Assembly: GCF_963583255.1 (NCBI RefSeq)
Contig: NC_084815.1
Coordinates: forward strand, 8,603,724-8,667,723
Reading direction: 5' to 3'
DNA from: Pyrus communis
Taxonomy: Eukaryota; Streptophyta; Magnoliopsida; Rosales; Rosaceae
DNA: 64,000 nucleotides
Each line of letters starts with the position of its first letter. Positions within the stretch are counted from its first letter, which is position 1. The notes below the pieces were generated by a model that saw only the letters and a list, made by a program, of their open reading frames with translations, was not told the DNA's origin and searched no databases. Below, piece by piece: positions 45,163 through 57,122 of this stretch. The position numbers were made by a program, and so were the translations under genes.

Positions 45163-47408
45163 TGATAGGAGCATATTCATGCGACTTAAATGGCTTGTTC
45201 TCGTACATTTACGTTATGTTTCTTTAGTTATTTTAGTTCTTTATGCTTCTTTTGTGTGTTTTCAGGTTCTAAGGGCTTAGGGAGCAAGAAAGTGCATTTT
45301 GAGGCTTTTTGGAGCATTTTTGGGCATGAATTGGATAGCTTATCCATGGAGCCAAAGTTTGGACGAATTTGAAGGCCTTATTTTCACTTTGGACATAAAA
45401 CAAAGGGCCTAGCCCATTCTCTCTTAAACCAACCCCAAGGCCATGCATTTCCTTCCAAAACCCACAATCACTTCAAAGGCCATGCAAATCCATATTCAAC
45501 ACCTTAAACTACAACCATGCATCATTACACCACCTTCTCCATCTTTATTCCACATATAATTCACCTTAGCCATCACATTCACACACATGCCGTGCTTCCC
45601 CCTTTGTTCCCACCAAACACATGCACTCAAACAAAGCCAACCTAGCTAACCCTACATGCATTTTTTATTCACTCTTCATCATTGCATACATCACCAAACA
45701 CTTCCATTGTTGTCGTGCCCTTCCCTTCCATTTTCTGCACCTTTATTCCTTGCAATTCCACATGCTTTCATCATCATAACCCACCTACAATCCACCTAAT
45801 TCACAAAGCTTTTTCCAACAAACAATTTCACCAAACACATGCACCAAAACCTTCAATGCCGTGGGATCCATTGCATTTCCAGCATTCCCCTTGTGCAATT
45901 CCAGCTTTCCACCCACTTTCCTAGCTATTTTTCAAATGCTTTGCAGCCACATTCTCACCCACTCTCTCCCTATATAAACCACACACACTTCATTCATTTT
46001 TCATTCATTCACTCCCCATTCAATTCACATCTCATTTCATACACTTCACACAACACAAACACAACCCTTGTGCCGCAAATCCCCTTCCATTTCTGTGCAG
46101 TTTTTCTCCTCCATTGCAGCCACTATCCAACCACTTCCTATCCCTCCAAAACACTTCACATAATCCCCAAAGCTCACTTAGACCTTGTGCTACAACAACG
46201 AGGAAGAAAATAGTGCTTAAACGTTCATACAATTCAAGTTTGAGTTGTTGGAATGTTTAGGTGTTTCTTTGATTTCAAAGTTTAAATTTAATTCTCTTTG
46301 TTTTGTACGTATGAGAATGGAAGATAAGAGTGCCTAAACGTTCATACAATTCAAGTTTGAGTTGTTGGAATGTTTAGGTGTTTCTTTGATTTCAAAGTTA
46401 TGAGGAACTAAACCCCCTTTAGCTAGGGGGTGATTCGAAACTATGTTTATATTTGCAATTTGAATTGATTACGTTTGGTTGGAATTTCATAAGTTGTGGA
46501 TTCAATTCGTTTAACTGTTTGATTGATAACTTATTTATGTATGTTCATTGAGATTGCAAGCTTAATTTTCATGCATAAATATGACGCTAGAATATAAGTG
46601 AATTTCACCTAATCGTTATGAACTTATATTCACAAGTAGTGGAGGTTGCTTATAAACAATCGCGTTAAACGAATTCTTGGCATAAGTTTCATGCGTATTC
46701 CATAGTAACGAATGCCTCGTCGATGTTTATGATTTCCGTTGAACTTAATGATCTTTGTTGAATGTCTCTATCATGCGTATTCCATAGTTAGGGACTTTGA
46801 TTAAGAATAATTTGGTTGTAATGCGTATTCCATTCAATCCAACGAATTTAGGGAAATCTGAAAGTTAATCTAAGCGGATCTAATTAACTTGGAGCATTGA
46901 GTTTCACAACTTATCGAAAGACCAACTGAGAATCAATTTTGTATGCAAGTGTAACATGTGTGGAGAAGAACCCCTTGGCTATTCCATCATCCATATTTTC
47001 ATCACATTCATATTTACATTTTGCCTTTAATTATATTCTGTCTTTTTAATTTAATATTGTCCAAACACATTTCCCCCATATTTCGTTGAGTCTTAATCAT
47101 TCGTATTTGTTTTATTTTTGTATCTTTAAGCTTTTGGAGTCATAAACACTTGCAAATTCGTCTAAATCAAGTTCTAGCTTCTATTTGAGTCAATTTGATT
47201 GTTTTAGACAATTTGAGTTTTTCAAAGCCATTCTGAGTCATAGTAGTCTTGTTAAGAGTATTTTGATTTAGTTTTTATGTTTTTAAGTCAATTTAGAAGG
47301 TTTTAGCAAGCCCTCCTAATCCCCGGTCTAGAACGATCCCTCACTTATCCATTCTACTACAATTGTCAAACGAGGGTTTAATTTGAGTGTCAAGTAAATC
47401 TCGCATCA
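45163..47408 (+). repeat. 5' LTR of the Athila-like element
   Basis: TGATAGGAGCATATTCATG...CTCGCATCA. TATA box 'tatataaac' at 45971-45979. An internal direct duplication of ~70 bp (46212-46281 and 46329-46399, 117-bp period) is present in both LTRs, so it predates this insertion. Confidence 0.96.
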
Positions 47409-47435
47409 AATTTTGGCGCCGTTGCCGGGGATTAG
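47316..47435 (+). promoter_or_regulatory. U5-PBS complementary pair and primer-binding site
   Basis: CTAATCCCCGG near the LTR end (47316-47326) is exactly complementary to CCGGGGATTAG (47425-47435), which overlaps the last bases of the PBS (47414-47431). In the genomic RNA this could form an 11-bp stem enclosing the LTR end and the PBS. The U5 motif is kept, with small changes, in the LTRs ending at 2938, 41703 and (minus) 61023. Confidence 0.65.
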
Positions 47436-47537
47436 CAACTTTGCTAATCCTTTGTCTTTATTTTTATATTTTGTTTTTCGTGCATTCTTATTTCAGATTC
47501 TTAGTTTGTTTGTTTCCTTGTTTTTTAGGTACTGTGT

Positions 47538-50500
47538 ATGACTCGTAGCTCTCGGCCTATTATAGAGAACATCTCCGACTTTGACGGTGATTTTGAACGC
47601 ACTTTGAGGAGAACGAGGAGTCAACAAGAGCCACCACAACCTCCACCACAACCTGGGCTTGAAGAAGACGAAGTAGGTGTAGAAGAAAAGCCCACGGATC
47701 AGATTTTTGAAGAAGAACAAGCCATGGCAGCAGATAATAGAACCATCAAGGAGCTTTCGGCCTCGGGTTTGGATAATGCATTGCCTCTTTGTATCCAATA
47801 CCCCACGGCTGCAGAGGGGAAGACTGAGGAATTTGAACTCAAATCCAGTTTGTTACACCATATTCCGAAGTTCCATGGCTTGTTTATGGAAGACCCCAAC
47901 AAACACTTGAAGGAGTTCGAGGTGGTTTGTTCGAGCATGACCCCCATCAATGTGGATGGGAGTATATTGAAGATGAAGGCCTTTCCATTTTCACTTATGG
48001 ACAAGGCCAAAGATTGGCTTTACGAACTAGCCCCGGGAACTGTGACTTCGTGGGAGAGTATGAAGCGTGCTTTCTTGGAGAAATTCTTCCCTACTTCGAG
48101 AATGATTCTCCTACGGAAGAAAATTAGTGGTATTCAACAAAATCATGGTGAGACATTCCCGGCTTATTATGAGCGCTTCAAGGGCCTTGTAGCTTCATTT
48201 TCTCAACATCAAATGAAGGAGGAACTTCTCCTTCAATATTTCTATGAGGGCCTCCTTCCTATCGAACGTCAAATGGTTGATGCATCAGCGGGAGGAGCAT
48301 TGGTGGACAAAACACCAAGGGATGCCAAGATTCTCATAGCCAACCGAGCGCTCAACGCTCAACAATATGAAGGAGTGGGCCAAAGGGAAGCCGCACGGCA
48401 ACAAAGTGTAAATGAGGTGAGTGCTATTTCTGAAATTCAATCACAACTTGCTAATCTTACTTCTCTTGTTTCTCAGGTTGTGATTGGTCCAAAAGCACAA
48501 GAACACCAAGTTTGTGGCGTGTGCTCAATTCAAGGGCATCCATCTGACAAGTGCCCTCAACTAATCGAGAATGGTGGGTGGGAATCTGCCAATGCAATTG
48601 GTTTCCAAGGACAAAATCAAAACAACCCATACTCGAACACTTACAATGCCGGATGGAGGGACCATCCAAACTTCAAATGGAGGGAGCCACAACAAGCTGC
48701 CCAACAAGGAAGATTTAGGCCAAACCCCCCTGGTTTTTATTCCAAGCCGTATGCACCCCAACAACCTTCGGCATCATCTCATTCAGGTACGTCCTTGGAA
48801 AGTGATCAAGCTATGCAATTACTAACCTCTATTTCGCAGGGGTTGCAAAATCAAAACAACCGGATAGCAAATAACGAGAAGGAGATGACGGATATGAAGA
48901 AACAAATAGGGCAGATTTCTGAGTTCCTTGGACAGATTAGAGAGCAAGGAAAGCTTCCTAGCTCAACCACAGTCAATCCAAAGGGAGGATTCGAATCCGC
49001 CAAGGCCATCACCCTAAGGGGTGGAAAAGAAGTTGGGACCGTGCCAAACAATCCCAAATCTGCCCAGAAAGTAGATGAAGAGACGACACAACCTGAGGCA
49101 GATCACCCTAACTCGGCCAAATCAGGTAATTTAAGTTCAAATTCATGTACTTCACGTCCTAATCTGCCCAATGTACCTTTTCCTCGCAGGTTCATGCAAG
49201 AAAAAAAGGAAGAAAGCGAGAAGGACATTCTTGAAACGTTCCGGAAAGTGCAAGTGAACATACCGCTTCTCGATGCAATCAAACAGGTTCCAAAGTATGC
49301 TAAATTCCTCAAGGACCTATGCAATACAAAGAAAAGAAGGGCAAACAAAGAGGTAGTGAAGGTAAGCGAGAATGTGTCCGCTGTTTTGCAACGTAAACTG
49401 CCTACCAAGTGCAAAGACCCCGGTAGTTTCACGATTCCTTGTGTAATTGGACATAATCGTTTTGAACATGCCATGCTTGATTTAGGTGCATCCATAAATG
49501 TCATGCCTTATTCTTTTTATGCGTCTATGAATTTGGGTGAATTAAAACAAGATGGTGTAATTATACAATTGGCTGATCGTTCTAACGCGTATCCAAAAGG
49601 AGTTTTGGAGGATGTGCTTGTGCAGGTGAACCATTTAATTTTTCCGGCTGATTTCTACGTCCTAGACATGGAGGATTCAGCCCATTCTACATCTTTGCCG
49701 ATTCTCCTTGGTAGGCCATTCATGAAGACGGCCCGAACGAAGATTGATGTATACAAAGGCACCTTGACAATGGAATTCGATGGGGAAGTGATTGATTTTA
49801 ATATTTCTGAAACTATGAGATATCCCGTTGATGACCATTCTTGTTTTTCCATTGATGTTATCGATTCTTTGGCGCAGGTATACCTTGAAGAATTGAACGA
49901 GGACGCCCAGGAAACAACCATCACTAAGGCCATAGAGCGCAAAAATGAAGGATTTGGGCCAATGCAAGGCCACGGCAAGGAGGAGGAATTCTTTGCAATG
50001 AGTTCTAGTGAAGAAATAATTGAGGTTGTGGCAGCCCTTGAGTCATTGCCACAACAATATGGTAAGGTTCCACTATCACTTTCAAATTCAGTTTCCACTA
50101 AGATGCTACCTTCTGTTGTTCAGGCACCATCGCTTGAACTTAAGCCGTTGCCGGACCATTTGAAGTATGTGTTTTTGGGAAAAGGCGAAACATTGCCCGT
50201 CATCATTTCATCAAGTCTCACGGCAATGGAGGAGGAGAAGCTTGTGAGGGTGCTGCGAGAGCACAAAACGGCCATAGGGTGGACTTTGGCCGACATTAAA
50301 GGAATAAGCCCTACCACATGCATGCACCGTATACTTCTTGAGGAGGGGGCTAAACCAACTCGAGAGGCTCAACGCCGTCTCAACCCTCCGATGATGGAAG
50401 TGGTGAAGAAGGAAATAATCAAGCTTTTGGATTGCGGAGTGATCTACCCTATCTCCGATAGCCGTTGGGTCTCTCCAGTTCAAGTCGTTCCCAAGAAGTC

Positions 50501-53042
50501 CGGAGTAACTGTTATCAAGAATGATGAGAATGAGCTCGTGCCTACACGCATTCAGACTGGATGGCGGGTATGTATCGATTACCGGAAGCTAAATGCCATG
50601 ACTAGGAAAGATCACTTTCCTTTGCCATTCATCGACCAGATGCTCGAAAGGTTAGCCGGTCATGCTTTTTACTGTTTTCTTAATGGATACTCTGGATATA
50701 ACCAAATTGTGATAGCCCCGGATGATCAAGAGAAGACCACATTCACATGTCCCTTTGGAACATTTGCTTATCGTCGCATGCCATTTGGCTTATGCAACGC
50801 ACCGGCCACTTTCCAAAGGTGTATGGTAAGTATATTTTCCGATTTTGTTGAAAAGATCATTGAGGTTTTCATGGATGATTTCAGTGTATTTGGGAGTTCA
50901 TTTGATAATTGCTTGGATAATCTGACCTTAATTTTGAAACGATGTGTTGAAACTAACCTTGTCTTGAATTGGGAGAAATGTCACTTTATGGTGAAACAAG
51001 GTATAGTTTTAGGACATATTGTTTCAGAAAAAGGAATTGAAGTAGATAAATCGAAAATAGACCTTGTACGTCACTTACCCTCTCCTACTTCGGTTAGAGA
51101 GGTACGTTCGTTTCTTGGCCATGCAGGGTTCTATAGGCGTTTTATCAAGGACTTCTCCAAGATGTCCAACCCTCTTTGCCGATTGCTTCAAAAAGATGTG
51201 CCATTCAAGTTTGATGAAGAGTGTAATTCGGCATTTAACCAACTCAAGGAGAAGCTAGTCTCGGCCCCCATTATTGTACCTCCAGATTGGAGCCTTCCGT
51301 TCGAGCTCATGTGCGATGCATCCGACTATGCATTAGGAGCTGTTCTAGGACAAAGAAGAGACAAGCGGTCGCATGTCATATACTATGCCTCTCGGACTCT
51401 CAATGATGCCCAATTGAACTACTCCATGACGGAAAAAGAACTTCTAGCTGTGGTTTTTGCTTTAGATAAATTCCGTTCATATTTAATTGGTACTAAAGTA
51501 ATCGTTTATTCTGATCATGCAGCTTTGAGGTACTTGCTCACGAAAAAGGAAGCAAAGCCGAGGCTTATCCGTTGGATTCTTCTTCTTCAAGAATTTGATA
51601 TTGAAATCCGGGATAAGAAAGGAAGCGAGAATGTAGTGGCTGACCATTTAAGCCGAATTATCCACGAGGAGCATGAACATGCCGTACCTATCCCTGAAAC
51701 TTTTCCCGATGAGCAGCTGCTATCCATTGAGGTAAGTGAACCATGGTATGCAGATTTAGTGAATTACTTGGTGGCTAAACAAATTCCAAATGAACTAAAC
51801 AAGCACCAACGTGATAAGCTTAAAAATGATGCACGTTTCTATGTTTGGGATGACCCTTATTTGTGGAAGTATTGCTCAGATCAAATTGTACGTAGATGTG
51901 TGCATGATTCTGAATTTCACTTAATTCTAAGCTTTTGTCACACATATGCATGTGGTGGTCATTTTGGCACACAACGCACTGCCCTCAAGGTTCTAGAGTG
52001 TGGTTTTTATTGGCCGACTATATTTAGGGATGCTAGAACCTTTTGTATGTCTTGTGATCGTTGCCAACGAATGGGTAACATAGGTACCAAGGACCAAATG
52101 CCGCAAACCCCTGTCTTTAATGTTGAAATTTTTGATGTTTGGGGCATTGATTTCATGGGCCCTTTCCCTCCATCTTATGGTTTCACTTATATCTTGCTAG
52201 CCGTTGATTATGTTTCTAAATGGGTGGAAGCAAAAGCCACCCGTACTAACGATTCTAAGGTGGTTGCAGATTTCGTGAAAACTAACATTTTTGCTAGGTT
52301 TGGAATGCCGAGAGTAATCATAAGTGATGGAGGGTCTCACTTTTGCAATCGGACCATTGAGGCGTTGCTAAGAAAGTACCATGTCAACCATAAGGTCTCC
52401 ACACCTTACCATCCTCAAACAAATGGCCAAGCCGAGGTGTCTAACCGAGAAATCAAACAAATTTTGGAGAAGACCGTTGGACCAACAAGGAGGGATTGGA
52501 GCTTACGCTTAGATGATGCACTGTGGGCATATCGTACGGCATACAAAACACCCATTGGGATGTCACCTTTTTGGCTCGTCTATGGTAAGCCATGTCATTT
52601 GCCCGTAGAGTTAGAGCACAAGGCACATTGGGCCGTGAAGACTTTCAACATGGACATAGATGCATCGGGAGTTCATAGGAAGCTCCAATTGAATGAACTT
52701 GAGGAGATTCGGAATGAAGCCTATGAGAATGCCCGGATGTACAAAGCCAAGACCAAAGCATTCCATGATAAAATGATTCGAACCAAGACCTTCACAGTTG
52801 GGCAGAAAGTGTTACTTTTCAACTCTCGCCTACGTTTGTTTCCTGGTAAGTTGCGTTCTGAATGGATTGGCCCGTTTGTTGTTACTAATGTTTTCCCTCA
52901 TGGTGCAGTGCAAATCAAAAGTTCAAGGACGCAGCAAGAATTCAAAGTGAATGGGCATCGATTGAAGCCCTATTACGAGATGTTTGAGGAGCATGTCGTG
53001 GAGGAGGTACCCCTCCATGCCGTGGAACCTAGTCAAGCTTAA
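47538..53042 (+). CDS. Athila-like Gag-Pol polyprotein
   Basis: 1834 aa in one open frame from an ATG 107 bases after the PBS. Gag ([63 protein letters not shown]326-C329-H334-C339); protease DLGAS at 648-652; RT with FMDD 1111-1114; RNase H Asp1260, Asp1326, Asp1369; integrase HHCC (1468/1475, C1506/C1509) and DDE Asp1538, Asp1597, Glu1633 (35-residue spacing). No chromodomain: the C-terminus is short ([16 protein letters not shown]...). The first RT catalytic Asp is replaced: the usual LDGYSG-type motif reads LNGYSG, Asn1049 (codon 50682-50684), predicted to abolish polymerase activity. No stop or frameshift is present. Confidence 0.96.
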   Translation: MTRSSRPIIENISDFDGDFERTLRRTRSQQEPPQPPPQPGLEEDEVGVEEKPTDQIFEEEQAMAADNRTIKELSASGLDNALPLCIQYPTAAEGKTEEFELKSSLLHHIPKFHGLFMEDPNKHLKEFEVVCSSMTPINVDGSILKMKAFPFSLMDKAKDWLYELAPGTVTSWESMKRAFLEKFFPTSRMILLRKKISGIQQNHGETFPAYYERFKGLVASFSQHQMKEELLLQYFYEGLLPIERQMVDASAGGALVDKTPRDAKILIANRALNAQQYEGVGQREAARQQSVNEVSAISEIQSQLANLTSLVSQVVIGPKAQEHQVCGVCSIQGHPSDKCPQLIENGGWESANAIGFQGQNQNNPYSNTYNAGWRDHPNFKWREPQQAAQQGRFRPNPPGFYSKPYAPQQPSASSHSGTSLESDQAMQLLTSISQGLQNQNNRIANNEKEMTDMKKQIGQISEFLGQIREQGKLPSSTTVNPKGGFESAKAITLRGGKEVGTVPNNPKSAQKVDEETTQPEADHPNSAKSGNLSSNSCTSRPNLPNVPFPRRFMQEKKEESEKDILETFRKVQVNIPLLDAIKQVPKYAKFLKDLCNTKKRRANKEVVKVSENVSAVLQRKLPTKCKDPGSFTIPCVIGHNRFEHAMLDLGASINVMPYSFYASMNLGELKQDGVIIQLADRSNAYPKGVLEDVLVQVNHLIFPADFYVLDMEDSAHSTSLPILLGRPFMKTARTKIDVYKGTLTMEFDGEVIDFNISETMRYPVDDHSCFSIDVIDSLAQVYLEELNEDAQETTITKAIERKNEGFGPMQGHGKEEEFFAMSSSEEIIEVVAALESLPQQYGKVPLSLSNSVSTKMLPSVVQAPSLELKPLPDHLKYVFLGKGETLPVIISSSLTAMEEEKLVRVLREHKTAIGWTLADIKGISPTTCMHRILLEEGAKPTREAQRRLNPPMMEVVKKEIIKLLDCGVIYPISDSRWVSPVQVVPKKSGVTVIKNDENELVPTRIQTGWRVCIDYRKLNAMTRKDHFPLPFIDQMLERLAGHAFYCFLNGYSGYNQIVIAPDDQEKTTFTCPFGTFAYRRMPFGLCNAPATFQRCMVSIFSDFVEKIIEVFMDDFSVFGSSFDNCLDNLTLILKRCVETNLVLNWEKCHFMVKQGIVLGHIVSEKGIEVDKSKIDLVRHLPSPTSVREVRSFLGHAGFYRRFIKDFSKMSNPLCRLLQKDVPFKFDEECNSAFNQLKEKLVSAPIIVPPDWSLPFELMCDASDYALGAVLGQRRDKRSHVIYYASRTLNDAQLNYSMTEKELLAVVFALDKFRSYLIGTKVIVYSDHAALRYLLTKKEAKPRLIRWILLLQEFDIEIRDKKGSENVVADHLSRIIHEEHEHAVPIPETFPDEQLLSIEVSEPWYADLVNYLVAKQIPNELNKHQRDKLKNDARFYVWDDPYLWKYCSDQIVRRCVHDSEFHLILSFCHTYACGGHFGTQRTALKVLECGFYWPTIFRDARTFCMSCDRCQRMGNIGTKDQMPQTPVFNVEIFDVWGIDFMGPFPPSYGFTYILLAVDYVSKWVEAKATRTNDSKVVADFVKTNIFARFGMPRVIISDGGSHFCNRTIEALLRKYHVNHKVSTPYHPQTNGQAEVSNREIKQILEKTVGPTRRDWSLRLDDALWAYRTAYKTPIGMSPFWLVYGKPCHLPVELEHKAHWAVKTFNMDIDASGVHRKLQLNELEEIRNEAYENARMYKAKTKAFHDKMIRTKTFTVGQKVLLFNSRLRLFPGKLRSEWIGPFVVTNVFPHGAVQIKSSRTQQEFKVNGHRLKPYYEMFEEHVVEEVPLHAVEPSQA

Positions 53043-53093
53043 ACGGAGGTACCGTCCGGCTGCAAGACGTAAAAGAAAGCGCTACTTGGGAGG

Positions 53094-53148
53094 CAACCCA
53101 TGCATTCAACAAAGGAAGACTTAGAAAGCACTCCAAATCCAGATTCCT

Positions 53149-53179
<31 letters not shown>

Positions 53180-53290
53180 TCTCTTTGTTGTTATTTCGTT
53201 TCTGCCTTGTTAGGTTGTTTAGTTGTTATTGTTTGTTTGTTTATTAATTGTTTGAGTCTATGATTGTAACATTGAGAAAATGTTTGATTT
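53094..53290 (+). repeat. Left copy of a direct repeat flanking the antisense block
   Basis: From 'caacccatgcattcaacaaa' through an A-run (53151-53176) and 'ctcttctctttgttgttatt' to 'acattgagaaaatgtttgat'. It is matched at about 55226-55392. In the related element at 63500-63770 (minus) this stretch occurs once only, continuing straight into the polypurine-like motif. Confidence 0.75.
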
Positions 53291-53326
53291 ATTGATAGGC
53301 ACTGCTAAACAAAGAAAGATGGTGCT

Positions 53327-54003
53327 TCACAAAGGTTGTTTGCTTGAAGCCCCACTACGTGGCTTTACTCTTGAAGCGGAAGGCGTAGGAACAGAAGGCA
53401 TCGGAGCGGAAGGCGTAGGAGCAGAAGGCATCGGAGCGGGAGGCATCGAAGATAGAGCATTCCAGGCCTCAATACTTGGACAAGCGCTGGATGAGCCAGG
53501 AAAAAGGTGCCTCTGGAGGAAAGACGAAAACCTTTGACGGTCACTGTGAATCCGACCTTCAAACTCTTGCAGCTCATCAAGTTTCCTCTTCATGCCCGTC
53601 GAATAGTTGTTTGCAAGCACGTGCAAACTTCTATTCTCATACTTCAGCTGCTGGATCTCCTGCTTGAGACTTTCCACCTCTGCCATCAATGATTCCACCT
53701 GACGAGAGCGGGCAAGCAGGCGTTGGCCATGTTGGACACAGAACTCGCACACTGAACACTAAGTGCGAGGGACTCTTGAACGGCCAACTCATCGGACCGT
53801 CCTGACAGCAGCCTACTATCTTTCGGAGTGAAGAGGTTCCTAGCTACTATTGTAGCTGTTGTGGCGTCCTGCATCACGGAGTCTTCACCTGTGAGAGGAC
53901 CGTTAGAAGAAAAGAAAGAAGGGCGTCATACGTTACCTTGACGCGGCGCGCCCGTATCACTGCTAAGGCTCAATTCCAAGCTAAGGTTCGATGAGTTTGC
54001 CAT
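53327..54003 (-). pseudogene. Coiled-coil accessory gene, antisense, second copy
   Basis: Exon 1 54003-53937 (MANSSNLSLELSLSSDTGAP), a 48-bp intron 53936-53889 with clean borders (CAAG|GTAACG, CTCACAG|GTG), exon 2 from 53888: QDATTATIVARNLFTPKDSR, SDELAVQESLALSV, then a one-base deletion at about 53731 shifts the frame before RLLARSRQVESLMAEVESLK; the coiled coil continues (KRKLDELQEFEGRI, FSSFLQRHLFPG) to a Pro/Ala repeat tail (PMPSAPTPSAP, a 30-bp minisatellite at about 53385-53455) and stop at 53327. About 210 aa before the shift is counted. A TATA-like 'catatataga' lies upstream at 54506-54515 (minus). Sister of the gene at 35112-35723. Function unknown. Confidence 0.75.
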
Positions 54004-55225
54004 TTTTCAAAAGTGTTCAAAGAGATGGGATGGAGTTAAATTTCAAAGGGCCGGAGTCGATTTTCAAGAATGGGAATTCTTCAGAGTGTGTGTGTTGGGG
54101 TGATTGATAGCTCTATAAAAAGCCAAGGCGACGCGTCCACCGATTCAAAGAGCCAGATTTTTCGGCGTAAGTTTGGCGACGCTTTCTCGGCTTTTCAGAA
54201 GACGCGTTCAACTTTGTCAAAAGATATCTGACAAAGCTGAAAACACGTGGAGGCCATCATCGCAACTACACCTCTTTAGCCGACAAGCGCAAAGTTTGGC
54301 GACGCTTTCTCTGCTTTTCAGAAAACGCGTGCAGCTTTGTCAAAAGGAGCCGCATCCGCACTACTACGTGTCGTTCAGAAAGCAAAGGGGCGTCGTTCAG
54401 AAAGCAAAGGGGCGCCTGCTCAGAAATCGAAGAGGCGTCGTTCAGATATCGAAGAGACATTTGTCGACAAGGGTAAAAACACAGTACCACCACTTGATAT
54501 TTTCTCTATATATGTCGACCTTCGTCTTTTATGGCAAGGCAAACCTGAAGAGAATGCCCAACTCTCCCTCACCTCTGAGGGCGCACTCCCAGCAAAGCCT
54601 TTCGAAATACTCAATTCTTTCTTCTTCCCCAAAAATGATACCAGATGCCTGGAGTACATATGACCCAGGAGGAAACAGCACAACAAATACATGTGCTGAT
54701 TCATTCACCGCTTCTTCAAAAGCAAAGGTATCTCATATCATCAAGGTCAAAAGCAAAAGTATCTCATATCATGTTCTTTCCCTGTCTTTTTCTTTGTCCT
54801 TGTTCTTACTCGCATGGCAAAGTAAAAGAAGCAATCAGCCGGCACTTGGAGTCAGTCTTCCGATCTGGAGCCAACTGTCTGGGATCTATTCCTGATTGCT
54901 TACCTAGCGTTGCTCTCGAGTAGTCATCTTCAACGGTTGATACACTTCCAGAGAAGGGACCACTTCTGCAAAGGGGAGCGAGTAAGGCAAGTGCAAATGA
55001 TACATTGAAGCATGTGGAGACAAACATAGGCTGAGTTATCCTCCAACCCTTTTCATTACGAATTGGAAAGATTGAACAAAGAAACAGACCAAAGGGGTAA
55101 GCTCAGACCTTCGGGGAAGACCAAAAGAATCCTCCAGCCCAGTAGCACAAAGGAAAATCATTGATGGGCGGAAACCAGTTCGAGAGTAAGCCTGTGGAAT
55201 CATCAAGATCAAGCCTCAATGCAAT
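54004..55225 (-). mobile_element. Upstream part of the antisense block, shared with the Tat-like element
   Basis: Reverse complement is homologous to about 33,600-35,110: shared landmarks include 'gcatgtggagacaa', 'cccttttcaNtaNNaattggaaa', 'gaacaaagaaacag', 'agcatgatatgagatac' and 'aggtcgacatatata'. So the antisense block carries the gene together with its own putative promoter region. The strand given is that of the gene. Confidence 0.7.
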
Positions 55226-57122
55226 CAACAAAGAGAAGAGGGAATTTACACTCCATAACCAGATTTGCGTCCCTAAACTCTTCTCTTTGTTAATTACATT
55301 CTGCCATGTTTAGTATGTTTAGTTGTTGTTTGTGTGTTTACTTATGTTTTGTGTGAATCTATGCTTAAAACATTGAGGACAATGTTTGATTTAAGTGTGG
55401 GGGGGGTAACTAATGTTGTTAATGCAAATTCGTGGGATTTTATCACCCATAACTTCAAATGTTGTTCCTTACTGTTTTAAGGTGTTTTTAAGTTGTTTTA
55501 AAGTGTTTTAGTATGTTTTGTTTTTTTTATTTATAACTCCGAAAATCACATAAAAATTTGAAAAACATGTTTTAAAAAACCTAAAAAGAGTGTTTTGAGT
55601 CATTTTTGTGTTTTTGTATCGTAGGTCACCTTCCAACACAATGATAAAGATTTGGTTTCTAATTGCATGACTGTTAAAAAGAGTTATTAACATGGAGAAA
55701 AGTTTGATTTACTCTTAGTATATGCTTGGTTATGGTTATAATGTATGACTTCACATGCAATCATAAAAGAAAAATTCGTTTTTGTAACATGCTTGAAAGA
55801 AGGAACTCAAACAAACGCTACAACCCTGTGAGACTCGAGCCATTACTTTCTTTGGAGAGTTATTTTCTGTGATTCTTTGTTTTCTAAAGTTGTTGCATGA
55901 TCTCATTATTCCTTGCTCGGTTGCTACTTAGAATGCAATTGTATCATGATAGAACTAAATGCTAGAACTTATATCCGTTTCATTCAAAGCATGACATTGA
56001 ATTACATAACATATATCAAGATGAAGTTGTGTAGTTGCCATCATAGCCAAATAGCCTTACTTCCTATATTTCGTATATATTGTAAGTCTTAACCCCGTTG
56101 AGCCTCGTTTAGCCTATTTTCTTTGCTAACCACATCACCCCTTACCTAGCCTAGATTAGGACCATCTGTACCCTTGTTCTTGAAGCATGGTAAGCATGAC
56201 GGAAAATAAATTCCTTTTGAGTTACATTATGCAAGAAAATGAGTGTGGGGGAGTAAAAGTTTGTTCTTAAGTTTATATATATGTTTTGAGATTCAAAAGA
56301 AAAAGAAGAAGAAAAAAAAAAAAAGTGAAAATAAGTAAGAATGAACTCACAAGCGTTGATGGTTGAAGAAAGGGTCCAAAAAAAAAAAAAAAAAAAAAAA
56401 AAAAGTTGAATATGGCCCTAAGTTTTGTGTGATTCCCCCTTGGGTGTTCAAAGTTGATTTTTGCGTTCTAAAGGGAATTCTAAATGTCTAATTCATTACT
56501 TGCTCACTATTGCTTAAAGAACCTTTGTTTTCCATACTCCTTCTTTGTTAAACACCCCAAACCCCATTATAACCCGTGACTTCAATCTTGAGTGTTATGT
56601 ATTTCAATTGTGGAGTTTGAACTTGGTATGAGCTTATGGTGTCACTGGTTCTCGCATCTAAGTAGTAGCATTCCATTCATGAGATCATATCTAAACATGC
56701 TTATTAACTCCAGAAATTGCTTCCTTTGAAATACATATATGTGAGTGTTCGTTTTTATGTTTACATCAATCTTCTCACATATAACTAGTTTAGGGTGTGT
56801 AGTCAGAAAATCTGTGTGAAAAACGAGTGCATATCTTGTAAGTATTTGAGCAAATTCTCTAAGGCATGTTACTACATTCAAAACTTGGTTTTAAATGCTT
56901 ATTTGTGAAATAATATGTGGTGACTATGAGTAAGAATGTACTTAAGTGTGAAGATGACAAAAATCTATGGGACTAATGATTTTTAACTTGTCATGTGCAT
57001 TGGAAGTCCATTAGACAATTGTTGGAAGGTGTAGGTTGTGTTTTGTTCGTTTTGTCTAGTTTCGTGTTCTTTTGTTGTTTTGTTTTGCTCGAGGACTAGC
57101 AAAAGATAAGTGTGGGGGTATT
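55226..57122 (+). mobile_element. 3' non-coding tail of the Athila-like element
   Basis: Begins with the second copy of the flanking repeat (55226-55392) and runs to the LTR. No env-like ORF is present. Polypurine-like motifs occur at 55394-55408 (agtgtggggggggta), 56242-56253 (gtgtgggggagt) and at the functional position 57109-57122. The (A)n run at about 56379-56403 interrupts the otherwise conserved 'gggtccaaaaagttgaatatggc'. Confidence 0.85.
57109..57122 (+). promoter_or_regulatory. Polypurine tract of the Athila-like element
   Basis: 'agtgtgggggtatt' lies directly before the 3' LTR start TGATAGGAGC at 57123. Confidence 0.88.

Noticed and set aside
45190..46213. Small frames repeated at 45190-46213 and 57150-58203
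   Set aside because: Identical because they are the two LTRs; promoter and leader sequence, not genes.
53280..53537. Plus-strand frame with GAEGIGAEGV repeats
   Set aside because: Opposite strand of the Pro/Ala repeat tail of the coiled-coil gene; a minisatellite artefact.
54173..54895. 240-aa plus-strand frame opposite the antisense coiled-coil gene's upstream region
   Set aside because: Lies over the TATA-like region of the minus-strand gene; the related segment at 34378-34620 keeps only scattered similarity and the frame is not maintained.
55226..57122. Env-like ORF expected in Athila elements
   Set aside because: No frame of useful length, transmembrane segment or splice-joined candidate was found in this or the related tails.
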